Source of the DNA: an uncultured Lachnospiraceae bacterium
Lineage (GTDB): Bacteria; Bacillota; Clostridia; Lachnospirales; Lachnospiraceae
DNA length: 17,842 nucleotides
NCBI GenBank assembly: GCA_910588215.1
Contig: CAJUQJ010000063.1
Span: 1 to 17,842 of the forward strand
Reading direction: 5' to 3'
Shown here: one piece after another, positions 1 to 7,382 of the stretch
Layout: every line of letters begins with the position of its first letter
How positions within the stretch are numbered: the first letter of the stretch is position 1
Notes under the pieces: generated by a model
Told to the model about the DNA's origin: nothing
The model's database searches: none
Seen by the model: only the letters and a program-made list of their open reading frames with translations
Made by a program: the position numbers and the translations under genes

Positions 1-46
1 AAGGTCCTCTGCTGCTGTTCTGTGTTGTTGAACACGCAACGTTGAT

Positions 47-75
47 ATACTATCATATCTCCCGCCGGCCGTCAA
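47..75 (-). promoter_or_regulatory. Sigma-A promoter (proximal), rRNA-type, reading left off the window
   Basis: Read on the minus strand, a -35 box TTGACG (70-75) and a -10 box TAGTAT (47-52) are separated by 17 bases. Immediately upstream (about 76-113) lies a run of A-tracts separated by T-tracts, resembling the UP element of rRNA promoters. The transcript would start near position 40 and leave the window. The tandem arrangement with the promoter at 168-197 is typical of rRNA operons, but the gene itself is not in view, so the rRNA assignment is inference. Confidence 0.7.
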
Positions 76-123
76 TACCTTTTTTGAAATTTTTTACAAT
101 TTTTTCATCGGCTTTTTGACCTG

Positions 124-153
124 GTCGATGCACCGTTTGGTGCAGACTTTTTT
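124..153 (+). terminator. Hairpin followed by six T (plus-strand terminator-like)
   Basis: TGCACC (129-134) pairs with GGTGCA (139-144) across a four-base loop. GTC/GAC extends the stem past a small bulge, and six T follow at 148-153. It has the form of an intrinsic terminator on the plus strand, but no plus-strand gene is visible to its left, and it lies between two minus-strand promoters. It may instead be a structure in the leader made from the distal promoter. Confidence 0.4.
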
Positions 154-167
154 CGCGGTAGGCTTAT

Positions 168-197
168 ATGATAGCACCGACTTCCGTCATTTGTCAA
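168..197 (-). promoter_or_regulatory. Sigma-A promoter (distal of a tandem pair), reading left
   Basis: On the minus strand a perfect -35 TTGACA (192-197) is followed after 18 bases by a -10 TATCAT (168-173). An A-rich stretch lies just upstream. It sits about 120 bases upstream of the second promoter (47-75) and points the same way, giving a tandem pair that would drive a strongly expressed transcript beyond the left edge. Confidence 0.65.
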
Positions 198-259
198 CAT
201 GTTTTTTCATAATTTTGAGTATTTCGTGTTACTGTGTTATATTTCACGTCCAATGTCAG

Positions 260-469
260 TTAATTAAGCCAGTACATAGCGGCTGCCATTTTATGTTTCT
301 CCTGATGACCGCCTAAAAACGCCGGTACTTTCATGAGGTTTTGCACGAATTTAGAACCGTTGCGTTTAGAACCAAACGAAAGCATGCCCCCTCTCACGAC
401 AACGATTCCGGCCGAAAGATGAAGGCTGTACACCGGAAACAGCAGATCCGATAATATACGATCTGGCAT
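260..469 (-). CDS. Doubtful small ORF, 69 aa, hypothetical
   Basis: An open frame of 69 codons starts ATG at 467-469, overlapping nothing but lying directly below the cvpA stop, and ends TAA at 260-262. No good ribosome binding site precedes this start. A second ATG at 383-385 (MLSFGSK...) has a purine-rich GAGAGG just upstream and would give a 41-residue basic peptide ending ...AAAMYWLN. I recognise no domain. The frame could be a remnant of a dispersed repeat rather than a gene: its 3' end and the bases after it (CTTAAT, then TGACATTGG) resemble the sequence near the right edge of the window at about 17797-17815. Treat as unproven. Confidence 0.25.
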   Translation of the reverse strand: MPDRILSDLLFPVYSLHLSAGIVVVRGGMLSFGSKRNGSKFVQNLMKVPAFLGGHQEKHKMAAAMYWLN

Positions 470-470
470 A

Positions 471-860
471 TCAAAAAACAGCAACACCCATATATCCCAG
501 TCCATAATATAATAATCCGCCGATCACACATGCCTCCAGTACACCCATAACGGCACCCAGCATTTTATTCACTCCTTCTATAATAGAAATATGACTCAAT
601 GCCAGAAGCGGGCTGAAGATCAGACTGCATACCTTAAAAAGGATCCCCAGTAAGATCAGTGCTACTATGCATACTGTCAATGTGCTCATTGCCTTTGCTC
701 TTGCACTGGTCACCGCAAAAAAGATCAACGCTACGCAGACCAATGCAACGGCTCCGGATACGATGGTGACAATCTCACCCATGATTCCATTAGCAAATCC
801 TCTCTTAATCCTCCACACCAATAAAAGAAGGAGAATCAGCGCAAAAATCAATTTTATCAT
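471..860 (-). CDS. cvpA: CvpA-like integral membrane protein (129 aa)
   Basis: The protein is almost entirely hydrophobic, with membrane segments at about residues 1-16, 29-51, 58-84 and 99-120. A short basic loop (WRIKRGFANGIMGE) after the first segment is typical of the CvpA/colicin V production family, where a G-rich loop follows the first helix. At 129 residues it is shorter than the usual 160-180, missing part of the C-terminal region. CvpA-family proteins are inner-membrane proteins; their biochemical role is not settled, with envelope homeostasis proposed. It lies 33 bases below the DUF5711-like gene and is probably the last gene of that operon. The only purine-rich stretch upstream (GGGAG) is about 16 bases from the ATG, farther than usual, so translation may be weak. 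Confidence 0.7.
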   Translation of the reverse strand: MIKLIFALILLLLLVWRIKRGFANGIMGEIVTIVSGAVALVCVALIFFAVTSARAKAMSTLTVCIVALILLGILFKVCSLIFSPLLALSHISIIEGVNKMLGAVMGVLEACVIGGLLYYGLGYMGVAVF

Positions 861-893
861 TATAAGTTATTTATTCTCCCATTCCTGCAATCC

Positions 894-2096
894 CTATTTT
901 AGTTCGATCGTGTCAATAGAATCAGGCGTTACGATCATATACCGCCGCATAGAATTCTGCGGTATCAGAAGCAGCACTGACTTGCTGAAACTTCCGCTGT
1001 ATTTCTCTGCACCGTTAGTGTTATAGATACGGCACTCCGATTCATTATAGATAATGACTTGATCATTATTGAATAAAATATCCTGGAAATCAATATCAAA
1101 TTCTATTGACTGACGTAATTCCCCTGATTTATGATACAGATCCAAACGATATCTGTTCGTGCTCTGTGTACTGTTAAACACCAATCCTATGTATTCACTT
1201 CCATAGTACACTCCCTGTACATTGTCATCAAGCAGCTTCTCCGCCACACTGAGCGGCTTCTGTGCCCCGCTGAAGAACATGACTCTGTCATCGGACACCG
1301 CGAAGACTGATTTATCATCCAGAAATCTTGTGAAAGGCACTATGGAATTCTGGTAATCATAACCGCTCACATAATTATTGACATTATTCTTGCCCACCGG
1401 CCCGAAATTGTAAAATGCCACACTGGATTTCATCTGACCGCTGTCTACAAATAAATAGGATACACAGGCCAATTCCCCGCTGGGAGAAATCGAAACATTG
1501 ACCGGATATCCGCTGTCTTTCATTGTTGTCCTGAATGTTACCAGTTCCTCTCCCTGCGAATCATATAAGCAGATCTGCGTGACATCGTTGTCGTCCAGTA
1601 CAACCGCTACTACACCGTTGGACGCCACGCAAAAATCCCGGATCGGGCGATTTGTTGTTATACTTCCCATAATGCCCGACGTATTCATGACATAAATCAC
1701 TCTTCCATTGTAATCCCCGATCGCAACCACATTCTGGCACACATCCACGATGGGGTTCTGCATCTCAAAGGTCTGATTCCAGACCGCATTGCCTTTGATA
1801 TCCATACACCCGGCCCCATCCTTACTGTATGTCAAAAGATATCCTGCAAAGGGGATCAGCGTAGAATCCTGTGTAATATGAACCTCCGTGGAAAAAACCA
1901 CCATATTTTCCGTATACACTTTATTTTTCCATTGATAATAAAGTGCTGCACCGATAGCTGCGATCAAGATGACCACAAGCAGTGTTCTATACACAACAGT
2001 AAATTTATGGCTCTTAATCTTTTCCCGATAACTTATTCTGCCCGAATCTTCCTTATTCTCCCTTTTCCGTCTCAGGTATTCCCTAACGTTGACCAT
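894..2096 (-). CDS. Membrane-anchored beta-propeller-like protein, DUF5711 type (400 aa)
   Basis: Residues 1-32 are strongly basic and cytoplasmic, residues 33-55 form one membrane helix, and the remaining 345 residues are a secreted domain rich in short beta strands. Repeated hydrophobic-Gly/Asp patterns such as ICLYDSQGEELVTF and CRIYNTNGAEKYSGSF resemble the blades of a WD40/PQQ-like propeller. The architecture matches what is commonly annotated as DUF5711 in Clostridia; the function is unknown. It lies 114 bases below the LysM gene and 33 bases above cvpA, all on the minus strand, suggesting a joint envelope role. ATG at 2094-2096 is preceded by purine-rich GAGAGGAAGAGGAA. No catalytic motif is visible, so a scaffold or binding role is the more likely reading. 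Confidence 0.65.
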   Translation of the reverse strand: MVNVREYLRRKRENKEDSGRISYREKIKSHKFTVVYRTLLVVILIAAIGAALYYQWKNKVYTENMVVFSTEVHITQDSTLIPFAGYLLTYSKDGAGCMDIKGNAVWNQTFEMQNPIVDVCQNVVAIGDYNGRVIYVMNTSGIMGSITTNRPIRDFCVASNGVVAVVLDDNDVTQICLYDSQGEELVTFRTTMKDSGYPVNVSISPSGELACVSYLFVDSGQMKSSVAFYNFGPVGKNNVNNYVSGYDYQNSIVPFTRFLDDKSVFAVSDDRVMFFSGAQKPLSVAEKLLDDNVQGVYYGSEYIGLVFNSTQSTNRYRLDLYHKSGELRQSIEFDIDFQDILFNNDQVIIYNESECRIYNTNGAEKYSGSFSKSVLLLIPQNSMRRYMIVTPDSIDTIELK

Positions 2097-2192
2097 TCCG
2101 TTGTTCCTCTTCCTCTCAGCCAGGACTTGATCGAATCGCCCTTAGGCTGTTTGCGCTCCCGATTTCGTATAAGTATGGCAGCTACATGTCCT

Positions 2193-2201
2193 ATTGTAGC
2201 A
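2193..2201 (-). promoter_or_regulatory. Possible extended -10 promoter for the DUF5711-cvpA pair
   Basis: The minus strand carries TGCTACAAT, an extended -10 element, in the 114-base gap between the LysM and DUF5711-like genes. The -35 region is poor. It could give internal transcription of the last two genes of the operon. Confidence 0.3.
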
Positions 2202-2210
2202 CACATTACC

Positions 2211-3356
2211 TTACGGCAGTATTATTTTTTGTCCATAGCGAATATTATCCGGATTCGTGATCTGATTCATTTCACAGATCTTCTTCACGTGAGAAGTATC
2301 ACCGTATATCTTCTTACTGATCAAATACAGTGTATCACCGCGCTCTACCTCATAATATCTAGCCACATTTCGCGAGAGTGCTTCCACACCTTCCTCCGCT
2401 TCCGCATCTACCTGCTCTGCACTCTCTCTGCTTTCCTCTTCATCCTCTACGGTCTCATCCCTTGCAGTCTCATCCTCTGCAGTCTCATCCGCCTCCACGC
2501 CTTCTTTCTCTGACTGCATAGTTACCTCATCGTCCGTGTCGTCTCCCGTCTGACCGTCCTGCACGGTCCCGGCAGCGTACCCGTCCTGTCCCTGCGAAGC
2601 ATTCTCCTGAAGCACGTTTTCCTGTAAGCTATTATCCCAGGACGCATCATCCTGTATTATATTATCCGAAATCGTACCGTCCTGCAATACAGTATCAGAC
2701 AGTGATTCATCCCGTTCCACCGAGACGTCACTGTACTCTTCCGTTACTTCCTCCGTTTCCTGATTCTCCATCACAAAGAATACTTCCTTTGCAGATTGAT
2801 TCAACTGTTCCATCTTGTCATAGCTGTTGGTCGAGTTGATCATGATCGCTATCAACACGATAAAGACAAGTCCCAGCTGTAAGGACACTGCAACATGTGG
2901 ATTTCCCGTATACACCTTTTTCTTTTCCTTGCCCGGAAAATATTCTCTCTGCGCGGTTTGCGTGACAGACCGCTCTTTATCGGCACGACTATTCCGAAAA
3001 CCGGTCTGCTCAATAAAATAGTCCTGCATCTCCTTGTTTTCGCAATAGAAAACCTCATATCCCTTTATCTCGTACATACCGTGTTCCTCCTTGATCAGGA
3101 AGACAGGGTCCTTCTGTGTCAGCCGACAGCAGATCTCAGCTAGCAGATCGTATTTATCGAAATCCGAAGTATGTCTGTCCAATCTTACTCCATACACGGT
3201 ATACTTCCTGCCGTCTCTGCATCCATAGAAATTAAGTTCTCTGCCGTCTGGCCTGTCTGCCTCCTTTATCAAAAAGGAAATAACATAATCTTCCACGTAA
3301 AGCTGGTATTTTTCTTCCTTTTTTCCTTTGTGAATGACGATTGGTGGCTGCCGCAT
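2211..3356 (-). CDS. Membrane-anchored LysM-domain protein with acidic linker (381 aa)
   Basis: The N-terminal ~150 residues are a mixed, probably cytoplasmic domain that I do not recognise. One membrane helix follows (about 154-174, VAVSLQLGLVFIVLIAIMI). A long Glu/Asp-rich low-complexity linker (about 185-330) contains degenerate repeats such as DETAEDETARDETVEDEEE. The C-terminal 48 residues (334-381) are a LysM domain: YEVERGDTLYLISKKIYGD...NPDNIRYGQKIILP. LysM binds N-acetylglucosamine-containing glycans, so the tail probably reaches through the wall to peptidoglycan while the N-domain stays inside. I chose ATG at 3354-3356, since GGAGTGAG lies 8 bases upstream; a GTG three codons earlier falls inside that ribosome binding site. 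First gene of a three-gene operon with the DUF5711-like and CvpA-like genes. Confidence 0.75.
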   Translation of the reverse strand: MRQPPIVIHKGKKEEKYQLYVEDYVISFLIKEADRPDGRELNFYGCRDGRKYTVYGVRLDRHTSDFDKYDLLAEICCRLTQKDPVFLIKEEHGMYEIKGYEVFYCENKEMQDYFIEQTGFRNSRADKERSVTQTAQREYFPGKEKKKVYTGNPHVAVSLQLGLVFIVLIAIMINSTNSYDKMEQLNQSAKEVFFVMENQETEEVTEEYSDVSVERDESLSDTVLQDGTISDNIIQDDASWDNSLQENVLQENASQGQDGYAAGTVQDGQTGDDTDDEVTMQSEKEGVEADETAEDETARDETVEDEEESRESAEQVDAEAEEGVEALSRNVARYYEVERGDTLYLISKKIYGDTSHVKKICEMNQITNPDNIRYGQKIILP

Positions 3357-3518
3357 TAGTCTCACTCCATTCTATAATACCCGTTTCTCCATACCCCGGG
3401 CAGATCAACAGCATTATGGCATTACTATAACATGCCTCCCGCAAAAAAAATGCCATATTATGCGGTATCACGAGATTCCCGCACAGTCTTGTAAATACGG
3501 AACAATTTTTTAGCACCA

Positions 3519-3550
3519 CCAAAAAGAGATGTGACCTGCACATCTCTTTC
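3519..3550 (-). terminator. Intrinsic terminator of the tadA-galM operon
   Basis: An 11-bp perfect stem (3523-3533 with 3539-3549, GAGATGTG/CACATCTC core) closes a five-base loop. On the minus strand it is followed by a run of T (3521-3525), just after the galM stop. The plus-strand reading ends in CTTT and is weaker. Confidence 0.85.
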
Positions 3551-3606
3551 TTAATACCATATCCTTAACATCTGCCTTCAATCTAATCGAAGATAATTCT
3601 CAACTG

Positions 3607-4647
3607 CTATACAAACTGATAAATCGTCACGGAATCATACTCCTTCTCCCGCCCAAATACTGCGGAAGGGAATTCGGGATGATGGATATTATCCGGATAG
3701 TACTGTGTCTCCAGGCAGAATCCCATACGCGGCCCGTAAAGAACCCCCTCCTTACCAGTCTCTTCACTGATACAATTGCCCGCATAGAACTGAACGCCAG
3801 GCAGGTCGGTAAAGACTCTCATCCTTCTCCCGCTCTTCGGATCTGACGCTTCCGCAATCTCCCGCACCGTTCCGTCCGCTCCGTCAACAACGAAATTATG
3901 ATCAAATCCCTGCGCCATCTTCAGCTGCTCAAAATCCGCATTAATATCCTGTCCGATAGGTTTGGCTGTCGTGAAGTCCATCGGCGTGCCGGCTACCGGC
4001 GCAATCTCTCCTGTAGGGATCGAACCCGGAACGGTAGGCGTATAGCAGGACGCGTTAAGTCGCAAAAGATGATCTTCGATCTTCCCTGCTTTATGTCCTG
4101 CCAGATTAAAGTAAGTATGATTGGTCATATTGATGATCGTATCCGCATCCGATGTCACATGATACTGTAACTTCAGCGCATTATCTTCCGACAGGCTGTA
4201 GGTAACGGATACTTTCTTATTACCCGGAAATCCCATCTCGCCGTCTTTGCCTTCCAGCGTAAACGTGACGTTGTCTGTACCCGTCTCCACATCCCACACG
4301 CGCTTATGATAACCTTCATCCTTGTGACTGTGCAGGTTATTGCCGCCGTCGTTGTCGTCGATATGGTAGGTCTTCCCGCCAATCTCAAAACACGCATTAC
4401 CAATCCTGTTGGCGTTCGGCCCTATAGTCGCTCCCAGAAAGCTTCCGTTGCCAAAATAACCTTCCAGCGAATCAAAACCCAGCACCACATCTTCCACATT
4501 GCCGTCTTTATCCGGCACAAACAAATTTACCAGAATAGCGCCATAGTTAATGACTCTCGCCCGCACGCCGTTTCCATTGGACAGTGTATAAATATACACT
4601 TCTCTGCCGTCTCTGGTAACCCCAAATTTCTCTTTGCCTACTCCCAT
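3607..4647 (-). CDS. galM: Aldose 1-epimerase (galactose mutarotase), 346 aa
   Basis: GalM interconverts the alpha and beta anomers of aldoses such as galactose and glucose in the cytoplasm, feeding sugar catabolism. The sequence carries the family hallmarks: GPNANRIG (76-83), NNLHSHKDEGYHKRVW (103-118, His106 region), NHTYFNLAG (176-184, His177, the proposed general acid) and CLETQYYPDN (311-320, Glu313, the proposed general base). Length is normal for the family (about 340). A longer frame reaches to 4818, but ATG at 4645-4647 has AAGGAGG directly upstream and starts where the family normally starts, so I use it. It is the last gene of the operon, 88 bases below recR, and ends before a strong terminator. 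No other galactose genes are nearby, so specificity for galactose is not proven by context. Confidence 0.93.
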   Translation of the reverse strand: MGVGKEKFGVTRDGREVYIYTLSNGNGVRARVINYGAILVNLFVPDKDGNVEDVVLGFDSLEGYFGNGSFLGATIGPNANRIGNACFEIGGKTYHIDDNDGGNNLHSHKDEGYHKRVWDVETGTDNVTFTLEGKDGEMGFPGNKKVSVTYSLSEDNALKLQYHVTSDADTIINMTNHTYFNLAGHKAGKIEDHLLRLNASCYTPTVPGSIPTGEIAPVAGTPMDFTTAKPIGQDINADFEQLKMAQGFDHNFVVDGADGTVREIAEASDPKSGRRMRVFTDLPGVQFYAGNCISEETGKEGVLYGPRMGFCLETQYYPDNIHHPEFPSAVFGREKEYDSVTIYQFV

Positions 4648-4735
4648 ATCTGCCTCCTTATGAAAAAATTTACCCCGCAAAATTATAATATCAGCCTCAT
4701 AATGTCCGGAGTAATTAATGCTATCAGACGCAAGC

Positions 4736-5332
4736 TCATAATTCCACTCTGCCTTCCAATGCACGCAGCAGCGTGACCTCATCAATATACTCGAGATCTC
4801 CGCCCACCGGCACGCCACTGGCGATCCTCGTCACTTTGATCCCGGTCGGCTTTATAAGCTTGCTGATATACATGGCCGTCGTCTCACCCTCCAGACTGGA
4901 ATTCGTAGCTATGATCACCTCGTCCACATTGCCTTCCAGCCGCTGCATCAATTCCTTGAGTTTAATGTCTCCCGGCCCAATGCCGATCATCGGGGAGATT
5001 GCTCCATGAAGCACATGATAGACGCCTTTGTATTTGCCTGTCTTCTCATAAGCCGCCAAGTCTCTTGTATTCTCCACCACCATGATCGTTCCGTGGTCTC
5101 TGTTCGCACTGCTGCAGACTGGACAGACATCCTGGTCCGTCAGCGTATAGCACTCTTTGCAGTAACGTACATTCTCCTTCGCATCCAGGATCACCCGCGA
5201 TAAGCGCTCTACCCTCGCCTTCGGCATATTGATAATGTGAAACGCCAGCCGCTGGGCAGATTTGGAACCGATGCCCGGAAGTCCGGCCAGCTCCTCTATT
5301 AATTTATTGATATATCCGCTGTACAGATCCAT
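4736..5332 (-). CDS. recR: Recombination mediator protein RecR (198 aa)
   Basis: RecR works with RecO and RecF to load RecA at single-strand gaps during recombinational repair. The protein shows the standard order: a helix-hairpin-helix region near LAGLPGIGSKSAQRLAFHI (15-33), a four-cysteine zinc site (Cys58, Cys61, Cys70, Cys73, CKECYTL...CPVC), and a Toprim domain (about 80-175, starting GTIMVVE) ending in the glycine-rich ASGVPVGGDLEYIDEVTL. The length of 198 is exactly typical. Its ATG overlaps the ybaB stop (TAATG), implying translational coupling, as seen for ybaB-recR pairs in many bacteria. Confidence 0.97.
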   Translation of the reverse strand: MDLYSGYINKLIEELAGLPGIGSKSAQRLAFHIINMPKARVERLSRVILDAKENVRYCKECYTLTDQDVCPVCSSANRDHGTIMVVENTRDLAAYEKTGKYKGVYHVLHGAISPMIGIGPGDIKLKELMQRLEGNVDEVIIATNSSLEGETTAMYISKLIKPTGIKVTRIASGVPVGGDLEYIDEVTLLRALEGRVEL

Positions 5333-5679
5333 TAGAAGGGAAAGCCTCCGCCCAGGCCGCCGGTCATCTTGCTCATCACTTCCGCGCTGGCCTCCTCAGC
5401 CATACGAAGCGCTTCGTTGGCCGCCGCCATCACCAGATCCTCCAGCATCTCGATATCTTCCGGATCCACCACTTCTTCTGACAGTTTAACCTTCGTGATC
5501 TCCTTCTTACCCGTCACGGTCACCTCTACTGCACCGCCTCCGGCCTTCGCTGTAAATTCCTTCGTCTCCAGTTCTTTCTGGCTCTCCTCCATCTGTCGCT
5601 GCATCCTCTGCGCCTGTTTCATCAGATTGCTCATATTCCCCGGCATGCCGCCTCCTGGAAATCCTCCACGCTTTGCCAT
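5332..5679 (-). CDS. ybaB: YbaB/EbfC family nucleoid-associated protein (115 aa)
   Basis: YbaB/EbfC proteins are small dimeric DNA-binding proteins usually encoded between dnaX and recR, which is the position here. The N-terminus is Gly/Met-rich (GGFPGGGMPGNMSNLMKQAQ), followed by a charged helix with QRMQRQMEESQKELE, a beta core (AVEVTVTGKKEITKVKLSEEV), and a C-terminal helix ending GGLGGGFPF. The Gly-Phe-rich tail is common in Firmicutes members. ATG at 5677-5679 has AAAAGGAGA upstream. The gene follows dnaX by 91 bases and overlaps recR. Confidence 0.95.
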   Translation of the reverse strand: MAKRGGFPGGGMPGNMSNLMKQAQRMQRQMEESQKELETKEFTAKAGGGAVEVTVTGKKEITKVKLSEEVVDPEDIEMLEDLVMAAANEALRMAEEASAEVMSKMTGGLGGGFPF

Positions 5680-5770
5680 ATCAGTCTCCTTTTCTTAAAT
5701 ATATGATCTATTGGAATCTTCCTTACACTTTCCCATAGGCCTTGCCGCAAATGCAAAGTCCAGGGATGGA

Positions 5771-7351
5771 TCATTCCTCTTCTTCTATCTCCATATGGAT
5801 CACCTGACTTAGATCCACGTAATTCTGTACAAAAGTATTCTGATCGGGCACACTCATGATCGTCACATCTATTTCTTTTCCCACGGTCTCCGACAAAATC
5901 TGTACCAATATTTCTTTGTGCCCTTCCTGCTTTAAGAAATAATCTGAAGCAAGACCATCTTCCACGACTATCGTCAGCTTGTTATCACCGCCAAGACTCA
6001 ATTTCGCATCCTTCAGATATAATTTCATGGGCATGGATGTCTGCCCTACGATCGCCGGCCATTTACTGACCGCAGCCTGTACGTCCTCCGGGATCGCCTT
6101 GGGGAGTACGGGTCGTTCCTTAGCCGGATTCGGATCCGGCAATGCCTCTGTCCTGTCCTGCCCTTCCAAAAAGCCGCCAGCATTCCTGACCACTACGCCT
6201 TTCTCAAGCTTCTCCTCCATCACCCTGATCCGTTCCAGAACAGACTCATAATCCTGCTCCATACTCGGACGGCAGAGCCTGATCAGTGCGATCTCAATCA
6301 AGATCCGCTTCTGCGCCGCATACTTGATCTGCCCCGACAATTCCGAGAAAATACGGATATAGCGCATGATCGCCGTGATCTCCAGCATAGCCGCCTCTTC
6401 CCGCAGCCTCACCAGATTATCGGAAGAGACATCGATCACTTCTTCAATATTGTCCGAAGATTTGACCAGCAGAAGATTCCGCAGATACCAGGTAAGATCG
6501 GTCACGAACTGCGTAAGTTCTCTGCCCTGCATGACGATTTCCTCCAGAAGACCGATGCATCCGTTCACATCCCCCTCCAGCACATGCCGAAGCAGCCGAC
6601 CGAACACTTCCGTGTCCACAGCGCCCAGCACATCCAATACCTTGTCATAAGTCAGTTCCTGTCCGAAGTGAAAAGCGATGCACTGATCTAACAGACTTAG
6701 GGCGTCCCGCATAGAACCGTCAGCCGTCTTGGCCACATAACGCAGTGCTTTCTCTTCTACCGGAATCTGTTCTGTATCCATCAGCTCCCGCAGCCTGGAG
6801 GAGATCGTGTCAACGGTGATCCTCCTGAAATCATAACGTTGGCATCGGGAGAGAATAGTGATCGGAATCTTATGCACTTCGGTGGTGGCTAATATGAAAA
6901 TAGCATAAGACGGCGGTTCTTCCAATGTCTTCAGGAGCGCGTTGAACGCTCCGATCGAAAGCATGTGAACCTCATCTATGATATAAACCTTGTACTTGCC
7001 CTCTGCCGGAGAGTAGGATACCTCCTCAACGATCTCACGGATATTATCCACGCCGTTATTGGATGCCGCATCGATCTCGATCACGTTCATGCTGGCGCCG
7101 GCCGCGATCGATCTGCAGGCTGCGCATTCCCCGCAGGGACTTCCGTCGACAGGCTGTTCACAGTTCACTGCTTTCGCAAAAATCTTGGCGATCGTCGTCT
7201 TACCTGTTCCACGAGTTCCGCAGAACAGGTAGGCATGGCCTACCCGTTCCGCTTTGATCTGATTCTGTAAAGTTGTAACGATATGTTCCTGCCCTTTCAC
7301 ATCTTCAAAACAGTCCGGACGGAACTTACGATAAAGAGCGGTATATGACAT
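5771..7351 (-). CDS. dnaX: DNA polymerase III subunit gamma/tau (526 aa)
   Basis: This is the clamp-loader ATPase of the replicative polymerase. Visible motifs are Walker A GTRGTGKTT (45-53), a zinc site with Cys64, Cys73, Cys76 and Cys79 (C-x8-C-x2-C-x2-C), Walker B IIDEVH (124-129), sensor 1 LATTEVH (154-160) and the arginine-finger SRC (168-170). The C-terminal ~150 residues are variable and end in EIEEEE. No A-rich slippery sequence of the Escherichia coli type is visible in the coding strand, so a shorter gamma form made by frameshifting is not supported. It lies 31 bases below pfkA and upstream of ybaB. Start at 7351 agrees with MSYTALYRKFRP, the normal family N-terminus. Confidence 0.97.
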   Translation of the reverse strand: MSYTALYRKFRPDCFEDVKGQEHIVTTLQNQIKAERVGHAYLFCGTRGTGKTTIAKIFAKAVNCEQPVDGSPCGECAACRSIAAGASMNVIEIDAASNNGVDNIREIVEEVSYSPAEGKYKVYIIDEVHMLSIGAFNALLKTLEEPPSYAIFILATTEVHKIPITILSRCQRYDFRRITVDTISSRLRELMDTEQIPVEEKALRYVAKTADGSMRDALSLLDQCIAFHFGQELTYDKVLDVLGAVDTEVFGRLLRHVLEGDVNGCIGLLEEIVMQGRELTQFVTDLTWYLRNLLLVKSSDNIEEVIDVSSDNLVRLREEAAMLEITAIMRYIRIFSELSGQIKYAAQKRILIEIALIRLCRPSMEQDYESVLERIRVMEEKLEKGVVVRNAGGFLEGQDRTEALPDPNPAKERPVLPKAIPEDVQAAVSKWPAIVGQTSMPMKLYLKDAKLSLGGDNKLTIVVEDGLASDYFLKQEGHKEILVQILSETVGKEIDVTIMSVPDQNTFVQNYVDLSQVIHMEIEEEE

Positions 7352-7382
7352 TACTTCTCTCTGTCTTTCTTATAATTATTAT

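Noticed and set aside
4648..4818. Longer galM start upstream of 4647
   Set aside because: The extension has no family similarity, overlaps the recR end and the AAGGAGG site points to the ATG at 4647.
5771..7351. Programmed frameshift giving a short DnaX gamma form
   Set aside because: No run of six or more A or A6G-type slippery site is visible on the coding strand.
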